Positions 8,978 to 16,651 of a stretch of 42,503 nt of DNA are shown here, piece after piece (positions within the stretch are counted from its first letter, which is position 1; every line of letters starts with the position of its first letter). The DNA is from Trueperaceae bacterium (GTDB taxonomy: Bacteria; Deinococcota; Deinococci; Deinococcales; Trueperaceae): positions 1-42,503 of the forward strand of contig JACFNR010000020.1 of NCBI GenBank assembly GCA_019454765.1, written 5' to 3'. Made by a program: the position numbers and the translations under genes. The notes below the pieces were generated by a model. That model was not told the origin of the DNA and searched no databases. It saw only the letters and a list, made by a program, of their open reading frames with translations.

Positions 8978-9796
8978 TCACCGCGTGGCGCAGGCGCTCG
9001 GGTCGCCGGTGCGGTAGCCGGTGCCGAACCACTGGGTGCGCTGGGCCGAGCTGCCGTGCGTGAACGTCTCCTGGTTGGGGATGCGGCCGGCGCGCTTGGC
9101 GAGGGTGTCGTCGCCGACGGACGCGGCGGCGGTGAGCCCCTCCTGCAGGTCGCCCGGCTCCATGATGCCGCGGCGCTCGGCGGAGGCGGCCCACACCCCG
9201 GCGTAGCAGTCGGCCTGCAGCTCGGTGGCGACGGACCCGCCCCGGGCCTGCGCGCCGCCGAGCGCGCCGAGGAGGTTCTGGACGTGGTGCCCGAGCTCGT
9301 GGGCGATGACGTACGCCTCGGCGAAGTCGCCCGGCGCTCCCAGCCGCCTACTCAACTCGTCGAAGAAGGACAGGTCGAGGTAGACGGTGAGGTCGCCCGG
9401 GCAGTAGAACGGACCGGTGCTGGCGGGCGCCACGCCGCAGGCCGACTGCACGGCGTCGCGGTAGAGCACGAGCTTGGCGTCGCGGTAGCCGAGGTCGCTG
9501 GCCGTGAACGCCTCCTGCCAGTAGGCCTGCACGTCGTCGAGGACGAACGACACGAACCGCACCTGCGGCTCCTCGGCCTGGAGCTGCGACTGGTCCATTG
9601 GCGCCTGCGTGCCGGTGGCGGCGGTGGGGCCTACCCCCAGCAGCGAGAAGAGGTCGGTGCCGGTGAGGAGGCTCAGCGCCAGGACCACGAGCACGCCCCC
9701 GATGCCGAGGGGTATGGCGGTCCGGCCGGGCCCGGCCCGACCGCGCCTGTCTTCGAGGTTCTTGCTGCGTCCGGCGTCTTCCCACTTCACGGTCAT
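8978..9796 (-). CDS. ypfJ: Neutral zinc metallopeptidase (YpfJ family)
   Basis: A 272-residue membrane-anchored protein. Seen: a basic cytosolic N terminus, one TM helix at about residues 27-45, the zinc motif HELGHH at residues 166-171, and a downstream Glu in ATELQADCYAGVW that serves as the third ligand in this family. A conserved C-terminal segment runs GRIPNQETFTHGSSAQR. Length fits the YpfJ/neutral zinc metallopeptidase family, whose substrates are poorly known. The ATG at 9794-9796 is preceded by GGGAG with short spacing. It is transcribed away from the phosphatase gene across an 81-nt gap. The start is moderately sure, because the frame is open far upstream in shadow sequence. Confidence 0.9.
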   Translation of the reverse strand: MTVKWEDAGRSKNLEDRRGRAGPGRTAIPLGIGGVLVVLALSLLTGTDLFSLLGVGPTAATGTQAPMDQSQLQAEEPQVRFVSFVLDDVQAYWQEAFTASDLGYRDAKLVLYRDAVQSACGVAPASTGPFYCPGDLTVYLDLSFFDELSRRLGAPGDFAEAYVIAHELGHHVQNLLGALGGAQARGGSVATELQADCYAGVWAASAERRGIMEPGDLQEGLTAAASVGDDTLAKRAGRIPNQETFTHGSSAQRTQWFGTGYRTGDPSACATR

Positions 9797-9863
9797 CAGC
9801 TCCCGCGGGCGGCGCGCCGCCCGCGGGCATGCTACTACGCGGCGTCCGGCCGCCGCGGCGCGG

Positions 9864-9869
9864 TACACT
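9864..9869 (+). promoter_or_regulatory. -10-like box TACACT 8 nt before the phosphatase start
   Basis: TACACT lies 8 nt upstream of the ATG at 9878, and no Shine-Dalgarno precedes that ATG. This spacing is what leaderless transcripts show in Deinococcus-like bacteria. No clear -35 hexamer is seen. Confidence 0.35.
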
Positions 9870-9877
9870 CCCGCTGC

Positions 9878-10630
9878 ATGAGCAGCACCCCCTCCCCCAC
9901 TCACGACGCGCGCTTCGTGCCGCTGAACGGCACGCTGAACACCCGCGACCTCGGCGGCCTGCCAGTGGCGGGCCACGGCCTCACCCGCTCGGGCGTCTTC
10001 TACCGTTCCGACATCCCCATGGCGCTGAACGGAGCCGACCTGGAGCGGCTGCGGTCGCTCGGTCTCACCACGGTGATCGACCTGCGCCAGCCGCAGGAGC
10101 TGGAGCGCGACCCCAACAGCCTCGCGGGCACGAACGGCATCGATTACCAGAACGTCGAGATCTGGGGCCACATCGACGCGGCGGACGACCGCCCGACGGA
10201 CCCCTACGACATCACGGCCTTCTACCTGCGCGCGCTCGATCACGCCGGTCCCGCCTTCGTGCGGGTCCTGTCGTTGCTGGCGGCCGCGCCGGGCGCCGCG
10301 CTGTTCCACTGCACCGCCGGCAAGGACCGGACGGGGCTGGTGGCGGCGCTGCTGCTCGAGAGCGTCGGCGTCGACCGGGCGACGATCGTCGACGACTTCG
10401 CGCTCACCCACGACCGCATCGGTCCGCTGCGGGAGCGGCTCCTCAACGACGCCGAGCAGAACGGCGTGAAGCGCGAGGACTTCGTGCGGCTGCTGGGCGC
10501 CACGCCGGAGCTGATCGGCCCGGCGCTCGACCACCTCGACGAGCGGTTCGGCGGCGCGGTGGCGTACCTGAAGGCGAACGGCTTGGCGGCCGAGGCGCTG
10601 GGGACGTTGCGGCGGAAGCTGCTGGGCTAG
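9878..10630 (+). CDS. Tyrosine-protein phosphatase-like protein
   Basis: A 250-residue soluble protein of the Tyr_phosphatase_3 (IphP/LipA-like) family. Seen: the N-terminal signature NTRDLGGLP, then GVFYRSDIP, VIDLRQPQE, and the P-loop HCTAGKDRTG with nucleophile Cys145 and phosphate-binding Arg151 (a CX5R site). Such proteins hydrolyse phosphotyrosine, phosphoserine or phosphoinositides in bacteria. The physiological substrate cannot be assigned. Start at the ATG 9878. The long upstream extension of the frame is antisense to the metallopeptidase gene and is rejected. It reads toward the TetR gene but is separated from it by an operator and its own promoter signals. Confidence 0.9.
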   Translation: MSSTPSPTHDARFVPLNGTLNTRDLGGLPVAGHGLTRSGVFYRSDIPMALNGADLERLRSLGLTTVIDLRQPQELERDPNSLAGTNGIDYQNVEIWGHIDAADDRPTDPYDITAFYLRALDHAGPAFVRVLSLLAAAPGAALFHCTAGKDRTGLVAALLLESVGVDRATIVDDFALTHDRIGPLRERLLNDAEQNGVKREDFVRLLGATPELIGPALDHLDERFGGAVAYLKANGLAAEALGTLRRKLLG

Positions 10631-10652
10631 GCGCGCCGCGCGCCGCAGACAA

Positions 10653-10670
10653 CTGGAACGCATGTTCCAG
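10653..10670. promoter_or_regulatory. TetR operator O1 (inverted repeat)
   Basis: CTGGAAC-GCAT-GTTCCAG: two perfect 7-bp arms around a 4-bp centre, 20 nt before the TetR start. The same arms recur at 11344-11361 before the exporter gene. Placement beside a TetR gene and repetition at its presumed target support an autoregulatory operator. Inference from sequence only. Confidence 0.75.
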
Positions 10671-10677
10671 AATGTGC

Positions 10678-10683
10678 TAGCCT
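10678..10683 (+). promoter_or_regulatory. -10-like box TAGCCT 7 nt before the TetR start
   Basis: TAGCCT stands 7 nt before the TetR ATG, directly downstream of operator O1. No good Shine-Dalgarno is present, which suggests a leaderless message repressed by a dimer on O1 covering the -35 zone. Confidence 0.35.
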
Positions 10684-10690
10684 GGGGCCG

Positions 10691-11296
10691 ATGGCGAGGC
10701 CCAAGGAGTTCGACCACCAGACGGCCGTGTTGAAGGCGGCGGCGCTGTTCGGGCGGCAGGGGTTCGAGGCCACGTCGGTCCGCGACCTCCTCGACGAGCT
10801 CGGGCTGAGCGCCAGCTCTTTCTACGCCGCCTTCGGCGGCAAGGAGCAGCTGTTCATGGCGGCACTCGCCGCCAACGCCGAGGCCGAACGCGACCAGCTG
10901 CGCCTCGCCCTCGTCGGGCGCGGATCGTTCCGCGACAAGTACGCGGCCCTCCTCGCCACCCTCGTCGACGAGCTGGCGACCACCGGCGCGAGCAGCTCAC
11001 TGACGCTGCGCGCCGCCGTCGAGCTGGCCGGCGCCAAACCCGACGTCCTCCGCTACCTCTCCCACTACCTCACGGGGCTCATCGGCATGGTCGAGGGGCT
11101 GATCTGGGCCGCCGCCGACCGCGGCGACCTCGCCCCGCGCTTCGGCCCGGAGCAGCTCGCCCGCTACCTCCTCTTCGGCACCTTCAACCTCGGCTTCGTC
11201 GCCAAGGTCGACAACCGCCGCGAGGTGCTGGAGGGCCACGCGGCCATACTGCTCGGCGCCCTCGACGACTCACCCGACCCCACCCCAGCCGCCTAG
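10691..11296 (+). CDS. TetR/AcrR-family transcriptional regulator
   Basis: A 201-residue repressor. Seen: an N-terminal TetR helix-turn-helix at about residues 10-55 (AAALFGRQGFEATSVRDLL, then GLSASSFYAAFGGKEQLF), and a helical ligand-binding and dimerisation domain after residue 70. It is the first gene of a unit with an RND exporter, a LolA-like protein and an outer-membrane barrel. Matching inverted repeats stand before this gene and before the exporter, so it very probably represses both and is released by a lipid-like or hydrophobic ligand that the exporter handles. The stop TAG is part of a TAGGAGG that could serve the following small ORF. The ligand is unknown. Confidence 0.92.
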   Translation: MARPKEFDHQTAVLKAAALFGRQGFEATSVRDLLDELGLSASSFYAAFGGKEQLFMAALAANAEAERDQLRLALVGRGSFRDKYAALLATLVDELATTGASSSLTLRAAVELAGAKPDVLRYLSHYLTGLIGMVEGLIWAAADRGDLAPRFGPEQLARYLLFGTFNLGFVAKVDNRREVLEGHAAILLGALDDSPDPTPAA

Positions 11297-11311
11297 GAGG
11301 CCCGTGCAGCC

Positions 11312-11377
11312 ATGACCCGATCCCCACTTGCCCCCACCCTCATCTGGAACGGCCGTTCCAGCGGGGGGGCGGGATGA
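11312..11377 (+). CDS. Possible 21-residue leader ORF before the RND exporter
   Basis: Short frame opening at the ATG 11312, about 11 nt behind AGGAGG, and closing at a TGA that overlaps the exporter ATG as ATGA (11374-11377). Residues 11-16 (IWNGRS) are encoded by the operator palindrome itself. This geometry is typical of a translationally coupled leader. The peptide has no recognisable domain and may be only a coupling device. Alternatively it is chance and the exporter is initiated alone from the GGGGGGG-rich stretch before its ATG. Confidence 0.4.
   Translation: MTRSPLAPTLIWNGRSSGGAG
11344..11361. promoter_or_regulatory. TetR operator O2 (perfect 18-bp palindrome)
   Basis: CTGGAACGGCCGTTCCAG is a perfect 18-bp palindrome 12 nt before the exporter ATG. 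Its arms are identical to O1 (10653-10670). Two copies of one rare motif beside a TetR gene make this a strong operator candidate. Confidence 0.8.
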
Positions 11378-13635
11378 CCCCCACCGGACGGCGCCGCGAT
11401 TGGGCCACGGTCGTCGCCTTCGCGCTCGTGTCCGTCGGCCTCGGCCTGGGCGCGTTGCGCCTTCAGCTCGACGCCTCCGTGACCGCCATGCTGCCAGACA
11501 AGAGCGAGGTCTCGGCGTTGCAGACGGAGATCTCGGACGTCTTCGGCGCCAAGGTCGTCATGGTCGCGCTCGTCGAGGGCGACATCTACACGCCCGAGGC
11601 CGTGGCCACCCTCCGGCGGCTGACGACCGACCTCGCCAAGGTGGAAGGCGTCAGCAGCGTGACGAGCGCCGCCAACGCCCAACGCATGGTCGACGACGAC
11701 GGCTTCCTCCTCGTCGAGGATCTCCTGCCGGCCACCCCGGACGCCAAAGACCTAGCCACGGCGCGCGCCTACCTGGAGACGTCGCCCCTCTACCGCGGCG
11801 GCCTGCTGGTGGCCGAGGACGGGCGGGCCGCGAACGTCGTGCTCGAGGTGTCGGGCGACGTCGACTCCGCCGCCCTCAGCCAGGACATCCGCGCCGTGCT
11901 CGAGCGCGACTGGCAGGGCGCCGGCATGGGCGCCGTCCACCTGGTCGGCGGCCCGCTCATCAACGGCGAGATGCAGATGACCCTCGCCCGCGAGATGCCC
12001 CTGCTGGGCGGCGTGGCCGCGGCCCTGATCCTCGTCATGCTCTTCCTCAACTTCCGCACCGTGCGCGGCGCGATCCTGCCCCTCATGACGGTGCTGGTCG
12101 GGCTCCTCTGGGCGCTCGGCGTCATGGGCTGGCTCGGCGCCAAGCTGAACATGCTCAGCGTCATCGCCCCCGTCGCCATCCTCGCCGTCGGCAGCTCCTT
12201 CTCTCTCCACCTGCTCGGCCGCTTCTTCCAGGAGCTGGCGCACGGCAAGGCCAAGCCGGAGGCCATCCGCACGGCGCGCAGGGAGACGGGCCTCGGGGTG
12301 CTGATCTCAGGCCTCGCCATCTCCGCCGCCCTCACCACCTTCACGCTCTCGGGCATGCCCACCGTCCGCACCCTGGGCCTACTCACCGCCGGTGGGGTGC
12401 TCGCCACCCTCGTGGCCGCCCTACTGCTCCTCCCCGCCGTCCTAGGCCTCATGAAGCCGCCGCGGCGCGTCGTCGACCCCGAGCAGCCGGGCGCCATCGC
12501 CGGTTTCCTCGAGGCCGTCGCCCGCTTCACCGACCGGCGCCGCCACGCCATCCTCGCGACCTCGGCCCTCCTGCTCGTCCTCGCCGTCGTCGGCGCCACC
12601 CGCATCGTGCCCAACACCGCCGTCATCGACTACTTCAACGTCGACTCACCCCTGCGCAAGGACTACGCGGTGGTGGAGGAGGCGTTCGGCGGCTCCAGCG
12701 AAGTGCAGGTGATGGTGGAGGGCGACATGACCGACCCGGCCACGCTGCAGGCCATGCTGGCGTTCCAGGAGGGCGTGGCCGCCATCGACGGCGTTGGGCC
12801 CACCACCTCCATCGTCACCGTGCTGCGCGCCATCCACTCCACCCTGACGGGAGAGGACGGGCTCCCGACCACGCGCGAGGAGATCGCCCAGGAGCTCCTC
12901 CTCTACCAGCTCTCCGGCGACCCGAAGCAGGTGAGCAAGTACCTCACCCTCGACTCGCGCGCGGCCCTCGTCGACGTGGCCACCAAGTCCGAATCGACCT
13001 CGGTCATGCGCGGCATGATGGACGAGATCGAGGCCGTCGGCGCCGACACGCTGGGCCGGCACGCGACCCTCGGCTACGCGGGCGCCACGATGGTCCAGCT
13101 CGCCATCGAGGACGCCCTGCTTCACGACTTCGTGATAAGCCTGTCGCTCGCCATCCTGCTCGTCCTGATCATCGACTCGTTCGTGCGCTCCGTGCGGGCC
13201 GCCATCGTCACCATCCTCGCGCTGCTCCTGACCATCGCCCTGCAGTACGGCCTGCTCGGCCTGCTCGGCATCCCGCTCGACCTCGCCACCATGCTCCTCG
13301 GCGCGCTCGCCATCGGCGTCGGCGACTACGCCATCCACCTCACCGTGAGGTACATGGAGGAGCGGCGCGCCGGCCGCGCGCCCGAGCGGGCGATGAGCCA
13401 GGCGCTGCACTCCTCCGGCCGCTCCATCCTCTTCACCGCGCTCACGCTCGGCGCCGGCTTCCTCGCCATGGTGTTCAGCCAGTTCGTGCCCGTGCGCACC
13501 CTCGGCTCACTCATGGCCTTCACCGTCCTGTCGGTCGGCACCGCGTCCCTCACGCTCCTGCCGGCAGCCTGCCTCGTGTTCCTGCGCAACCCCCGCGGTT
13601 CGGCGCCCGCCAAGGCCGCCACCAACCGCGCCTGA
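11374..13635 (+). CDS. RND-superfamily exporter (MMPL/HpnN-like)
   Basis: A 753-residue inner-membrane protein with the duplicated RND layout: one TM near residues 10-30, a periplasmic domain of about 170 residues, five TMs clustered around residues 200-360, then the same plan again (TM near 390, periplasmic domain, TM cluster about 585-750). Sequences such as LGVLISGLAISAALTTFTLS and LFTALTLGAGFLAMVFSQF mark the sterol-sensing-like helices. Members (HpnN, MmpL) move lipids or hydrophobic molecules out of the inner membrane. Downstream LolA-like and DUF1302-like genes suggest a complete lipid or hydrophobic-compound export path. Start at the ATG 11374, coupled to a leader ORF; regulation by the adjacent TetR is likely. 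Confidence 0.92.
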   Translation: MTPTGRRRDWATVVAFALVSVGLGLGALRLQLDASVTAMLPDKSEVSALQTEISDVFGAKVVMVALVEGDIYTPEAVATLRRLTTDLAKVEGVSSVTSAANAQRMVDDDGFLLVEDLLPATPDAKDLATARAYLETSPLYRGGLLVAEDGRAANVVLEVSGDVDSAALSQDIRAVLERDWQGAGMGAVHLVGGPLINGEMQMTLAREMPLLGGVAAALILVMLFLNFRTVRGAILPLMTVLVGLLWALGVMGWLGAKLNMLSVIAPVAILAVGSSFSLHLLGRFFQELAHGKAKPEAIRTARRETGLGVLISGLAISAALTTFTLSGMPTVRTLGLLTAGGVLATLVAALLLLPAVLGLMKPPRRVVDPEQPGAIAGFLEAVARFTDRRRHAILATSALLLVLAVVGATRIVPNTAVIDYFNVDSPLRKDYAVVEEAFGGSSEVQVMVEGDMTDPATLQAMLAFQEGVAAIDGVGPTTSIVTVLRAIHSTLTGEDGLPTTREEIAQELLLYQLSGDPKQVSKYLTLDSRAALVDVATKSESTSVMRGMMDEIEAVGADTLGRHATLGYAGATMVQLAIEDALLHDFVISLSLAILLVLIIDSFVRSVRAAIVTILALLLTIALQYGLLGLLGIPLDLATMLLGALAIGVGDYAIHLTVRYMEERRAGRAPERAMSQALHSSGRSILFTALTLGAGFLAMVFSQFVPVRTLGSLMAFTVLSVGTASLTLLPAACLVFLRNPRGSAPAKAATNRA

Positions 13636-13652
13636 CCCAGGAGGTCTCACCG

Positions 13653-14429
13653 ATGATCAAGACCGCCCGCCACACCGGAGCGCTTCTCGCCGCCCTCGCC
13701 ACCCTGGCCCTGCTGGCCACGGCCACGGCCCAGCGCTACGCCACCGCCCAAGAGGTCGTCGACGCCATGAAGGCGCAGCCGGCGCCGACCACCACCATCG
13801 CCACGCTGAGCATGACCATCACCTCCGCCGCCGGGCACTCCCTCTCGCGCACCATGCAGATCTGGACGGCCGACGACGGCAAGGCGCAACTCATCAAGTT
13901 CCTGGAGCCCGCCGACGTGCGCGGCTCCGGCTTCCTCAACGTAGAGAAGGCGTCCGGCGAGACCGAGACCCTCATCTACCTGCCGGCGCTTGGCCGCGTG
14001 CGGCGCGTGGCCGGCGGCCAGAAGCAGGACTCGTTCTTCGGCTCCGACTTCTCCTACGAGGAGATCTCGAGCCTGAGCGGCGACTTCGGCGACGACTTCG
14101 AGACCGCCCTCCTGGAGGTCCTCCCCGGCCCCGTCTACGTCCTGGAGGGCAAGGCCCTACCCGGCGCCGAGAGCAGCTACGACCGCATCGTCTACCAGGT
14201 GCCCGAGAGCACGCTCGTGCCGCGGCGCGTGGAGTTCTACACGGCGGGCGCGCTCGTGAAGGTGCTCACCATCGAGGCCACCGAGGAGGTCGGCGGCTAC
14301 ACGCTACCGAGCGTCATCCGCATGGAGACGGTGGCGGCGGGCTCCGCCACCACCATCACCCAGTCGGGGTACCAGGTCGACGAGGAGATCCCCGCCGACG
14401 TCTTCACCGAGCGGTTCCTGCAGCGTTGA
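13653..14429 (+). CDS. Outer-membrane lipoprotein-sorting-like periplasmic protein (LolA/LppX-like)
   Basis: A 258-residue secreted protein with a cleavable signal peptide (hydrophobic core LLAALATLALLATATAQ, cleavage likely after ATA) and the COG2834-type beta-sandwich. Seen: FLEPADVRGSGFLN, YLPALGRVRRV and SFFGSDFSYEEI, all typical of this group that follows RND exporters. The fold is a half-barrel with a hydrophobic groove that shuttles lipids or lipoproteins. Start at the ATG 13653, preceded by AGGAGG 8 nt upstream. It lies 17 nt behind the RND gene and 44 nt before the barrel gene, which argues for a carrier between exporter and outer membrane. Confidence 0.9.
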   Translation: MIKTARHTGALLAALATLALLATATAQRYATAQEVVDAMKAQPAPTTTIATLSMTITSAAGHSLSRTMQIWTADDGKAQLIKFLEPADVRGSGFLNVEKASGETETLIYLPALGRVRRVAGGQKQDSFFGSDFSYEEISSLSGDFGDDFETALLEVLPGPVYVLEGKALPGAESSYDRIVYQVPESTLVPRRVEFYTAGALVKVLTIEATEEVGGYTLPSVIRMETVAAGSATTITQSGYQVDEEIPADVFTERFLQR

Positions 14430-14473
14430 CGCGCGCGGCCGCGCCACTCACTCCCCACCAGCGAGGTGCACTC

Positions 14474-15745
14474 ATGAGAAGCCTCCCAACCCGTCGCATC
14501 GTCGCCGCCCTCGCCGCCGGCGTGCTCCTGACGGCCATGCCCGCGGCCGCGCAGGTCAGCTACCGCCTCGGCGGCGCCGTCGCGGCGGAGTTCGGCGTCG
14601 CCGTCGACGGCGCCATCCCGGTGGCGGCCGCCGACCTGACCGTGAGGCTCGACGGCGAGGTCGGCGCCGGCTTCTTCCCCGACGCGGTCTTCGTCGCCGA
14701 GGCGAAGGCGCGCTACGACGCCGCCGCTCCGGAGCCGTTCGGCGCGCGGCTCGGCCGCGCCTACGCCACCGTCTACCTCGGCCCCGTCGACCTGACGGTC
14801 GGCAACCAGGTGGTGGCGTGGGGCTCCGTCGACGCCGTCAACCCGGTCGACGTGCTCAACCCGCGCGACATGACGGACCCCGTGGCCGACCCCGCCGACC
14901 AGCGCCTGCCCACCCCCCTCGTCCGCGCCACCGTCCACGGCCAGGAGGGCGTGACGGTCGACCTCGTCCTCGTGCCCGTCTTCGTCCCCTCGACCCTGCC
15001 GGGAGCCCGCTGGCAGGGGGCGGCCGTCATGCCCGACCTCCCGCCCGGCGTGACCGTGGTAGGCGTCCTCGACCCGGTGACCGCCGTACCGGCGTTCGAG
15101 GTGGCCAACATGCAGTTCGGCGGGCGGGTCACCCTCGACCTCGAGGTGGGCGGCGGAGCCGACGCCAGCGTGATGGCGTACCGCGGCTTCAGGCACCTGC
15201 CGACGGTGACCGCCGAGCTGGAGCCGACCGGCGTCCCCGGCCAGTTCCTGTTGCGCCCGCGCCTCGGTTACGACCGCGTCACCGTCCTCGGCACCGACTT
15301 CTCGGTCGTCCTCGGCAGCTACGTGCTGCGGGGCGAGGCGGCATACACCTTCTCGGCCGACCCGGGCGGCACCGACCCGGCGGTCGGCAACGACGCCTTC
15401 GCGGCGGTGCTCGGGGCCGAGACGAACTTGGCCGGCGGACCGTTCGTCACGCTTCAGGTCGCGTACCAGCGCACCGCCCCCGACGCGGGGAAGGCGCCGG
15501 ACGAGTCGCTGACGACGGTGCTGGCGGCCAAGTTCGAGCAGGGGCAGCGCCTCGGGCTCGACGTAGCTTGGCTGCACGACTGGCTGGACGGCGGCGGGGC
15601 CGTACGGCCGCGCCTCACCTACGCCTTCGCCGACGGCCTCACGGGCACGGCCGGGGCGACCGTCCTCTACGGACCCGCAGGGAGCATGTATGGGGCATGG
15701 AAGGACAACAGCGAGCTACGGCTCGGCCTCGAGTTCGCGTTCTGA
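14474..15745 (+). CDS. Outer-membrane beta-barrel protein (DUF1302-like)
   Basis: A 423-residue exported protein with a signal peptide ending near AMPAAAQ, then alternating hydrophobic strands consistent with a beta barrel, and a terminal phenylalanine (LRLGLEFAF) as in outer-membrane proteins. The segment VVAWGSVDAVNPVDVLNPRD at residues 113-132 is the hallmark of DUF1302/alginate-export-like proteins. In proteobacteria DUF1302 and LolA-like DUF1329 proteins occur beside RND exporters, the same trio as here. Start at the ATG 14474 with GAGGTG upstream. Its likely role is the outer-membrane end of the export route. The presence of such a barrel implies a diderm envelope. Confidence 0.85.
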   Translation: MRSLPTRRIVAALAAGVLLTAMPAAAQVSYRLGGAVAAEFGVAVDGAIPVAAADLTVRLDGEVGAGFFPDAVFVAEAKARYDAAAPEPFGARLGRAYATVYLGPVDLTVGNQVVAWGSVDAVNPVDVLNPRDMTDPVADPADQRLPTPLVRATVHGQEGVTVDLVLVPVFVPSTLPGARWQGAAVMPDLPPGVTVVGVLDPVTAVPAFEVANMQFGGRVTLDLEVGGGADASVMAYRGFRHLPTVTAELEPTGVPGQFLLRPRLGYDRVTVLGTDFSVVLGSYVLRGEAAYTFSADPGGTDPAVGNDAFAAVLGAETNLAGGPFVTLQVAYQRTAPDAGKAPDESLTTVLAAKFEQGQRLGLDVAWLHDWLDGGGAVRPRLTYAFADGLTGTAGATVLYGPAGSMYGAWKDNSELRLGLEFAF

Positions 15746-16493
15746 GCCGGCGCAGCGCCACGGGAGGGGAGGCCCGAGGGCGGCGCTCCTGACGGCGCTC
15801 CTGACGGCGTTGCCGCTGGGCGCCCTGCCGAGCGCCTTGGCGCAGACGCCGGCCGCGCTGGGCGACCGCGGCGAGTACGCCGCCGCCTGGGAGCGCGCCC
15901 ACACGGTGCCGACGGCCGCCATGCAGACCAGCGCGGCGCGCGCCGCCACCGACGAGGTCGTCTACCACCTCGTGCCGAGCGGCGCGCCCCTGGCGGAGCA
16001 GCTGCCGTGGCTCCAGCGCGCCGTGACCGCCGCGGAGCAGGCGACGAAGCTCGACCCTAGCTCCGCGGCGGCCGTCGTGCAGCTAGCGCGGGCGAAGGGC
16101 GAGATCGCGCGGCGCTCCGGCGTGCTGCAGAACCTGGGGGTGGCGTCCGAGCTCAAGGCGCTCTTCGACAGGGCGCTCGAGCTCGACCCGGACGACGCCG
16201 ACGCGCTCGTGGGCCTGGCGATGTGGCACCTCGAGCTGGTGCAGAACGGCGTCGGTTGGTTGTACGGCGGGCGCAAGGACGCCGTGAGGCCGCTGCTGGA
16301 GCGGGGCGTGGCCGCCGCGCCCCGCCAGCTGAACCTGCGCGTCGAGTACGCCACCGCGTTGATCGCGCTCGGCGACGAGGCGAGCGCCAGGGAGCAGCTC
16401 GAGCTGGCGCTCGAGCTTCCGGCCGCGCGCGCCTCCGACGAGCTGGAGCGGGCCAGGGCCGCCGCCATGCTGGCGACGCTGGACGACCGCTGA
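15690..16493 (+). CDS. Secreted TPR-like protein
   Basis: Up to 267 residues. The body (about residue 50 on) is helical with tetratricopeptide-like repeats: KLDPSSAAAVVQLARA, ALELDPDDADALVGLAMWH and QLNLRVEYATALIALGDEA. A hydrophobic stretch (ALLTALLTALPLGALPSALAQ) is a signal peptide. The start is uncertain: the ATG at 15690 overlaps the barrel gene by 56 nt but has GGGAG 5 nt upstream; a CTG near 15788 would give a normal-length signal peptide behind a GGGAGGGGAGG. It is the last gene of the RND unit and may act as a periplasmic adaptor or assembly factor. Function not known. Confidence 0.75.
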   Translation: MGHGRTTASYGSASSSRSEPAQRHGRGGPRAALLTALLTALPLGALPSALAQTPAALGDRGEYAAAWERAHTVPTAAMQTSAARAATDEVVYHLVPSGAPLAEQLPWLQRAVTAAEQATKLDPSSAAAVVQLARAKGEIARRSGVLQNLGVASELKALFDRALELDPDDADALVGLAMWHLELVQNGVGWLYGGRKDAVRPLLERGVAAAPRQLNLRVEYATALIALGDEASAREQLELALELPAARASDELERARAAAMLATLDDR

Positions 16494-16589
16494 CGCTGAC
16501 CGGCCGGCACGCCCGGCCCCCGGCCGCCGGCCCGTATCGCGGCCAGCCGCACCCTGGCCGTCCCTCGCCACCCATGCGCACCGGGGGTG

Positions 16590-16595
16590 TAGACT
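16590..16595 (+). promoter_or_regulatory. -10-like box TAGACT upstream of the peptide ABC operon
   Basis: TAGACT sits 56 nt before the start of the binding-protein gene, in the 158-nt gap 16494-16651. The same hexamer occurs at 37419 before the subtilase gene. No convincing -35 is seen. The rest of the gap holds nothing I recognise. Confidence 0.3.
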
Positions 16596-16651
16596 CCGCC
16601 TACCCGTGACCCTTTACGGGCAGACAACCAGACTCGCTAGACGGAGGCAGC

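Noticed and set aside
8978-10717. Metallopeptidase extended upstream to 579 codons
   Set aside because: The extension is antisense to the phosphatase gene and lacks any domain; the membrane anchor begins normally from the ATG at 9796.
11328-14429. A 1033-codon plus-strand frame joining the RND region to the LolA-like gene
   Set aside because: The first 775 codons are an Arg/His-rich shadow of the RND gene; only the part from 13653 has a signal peptide and domain.
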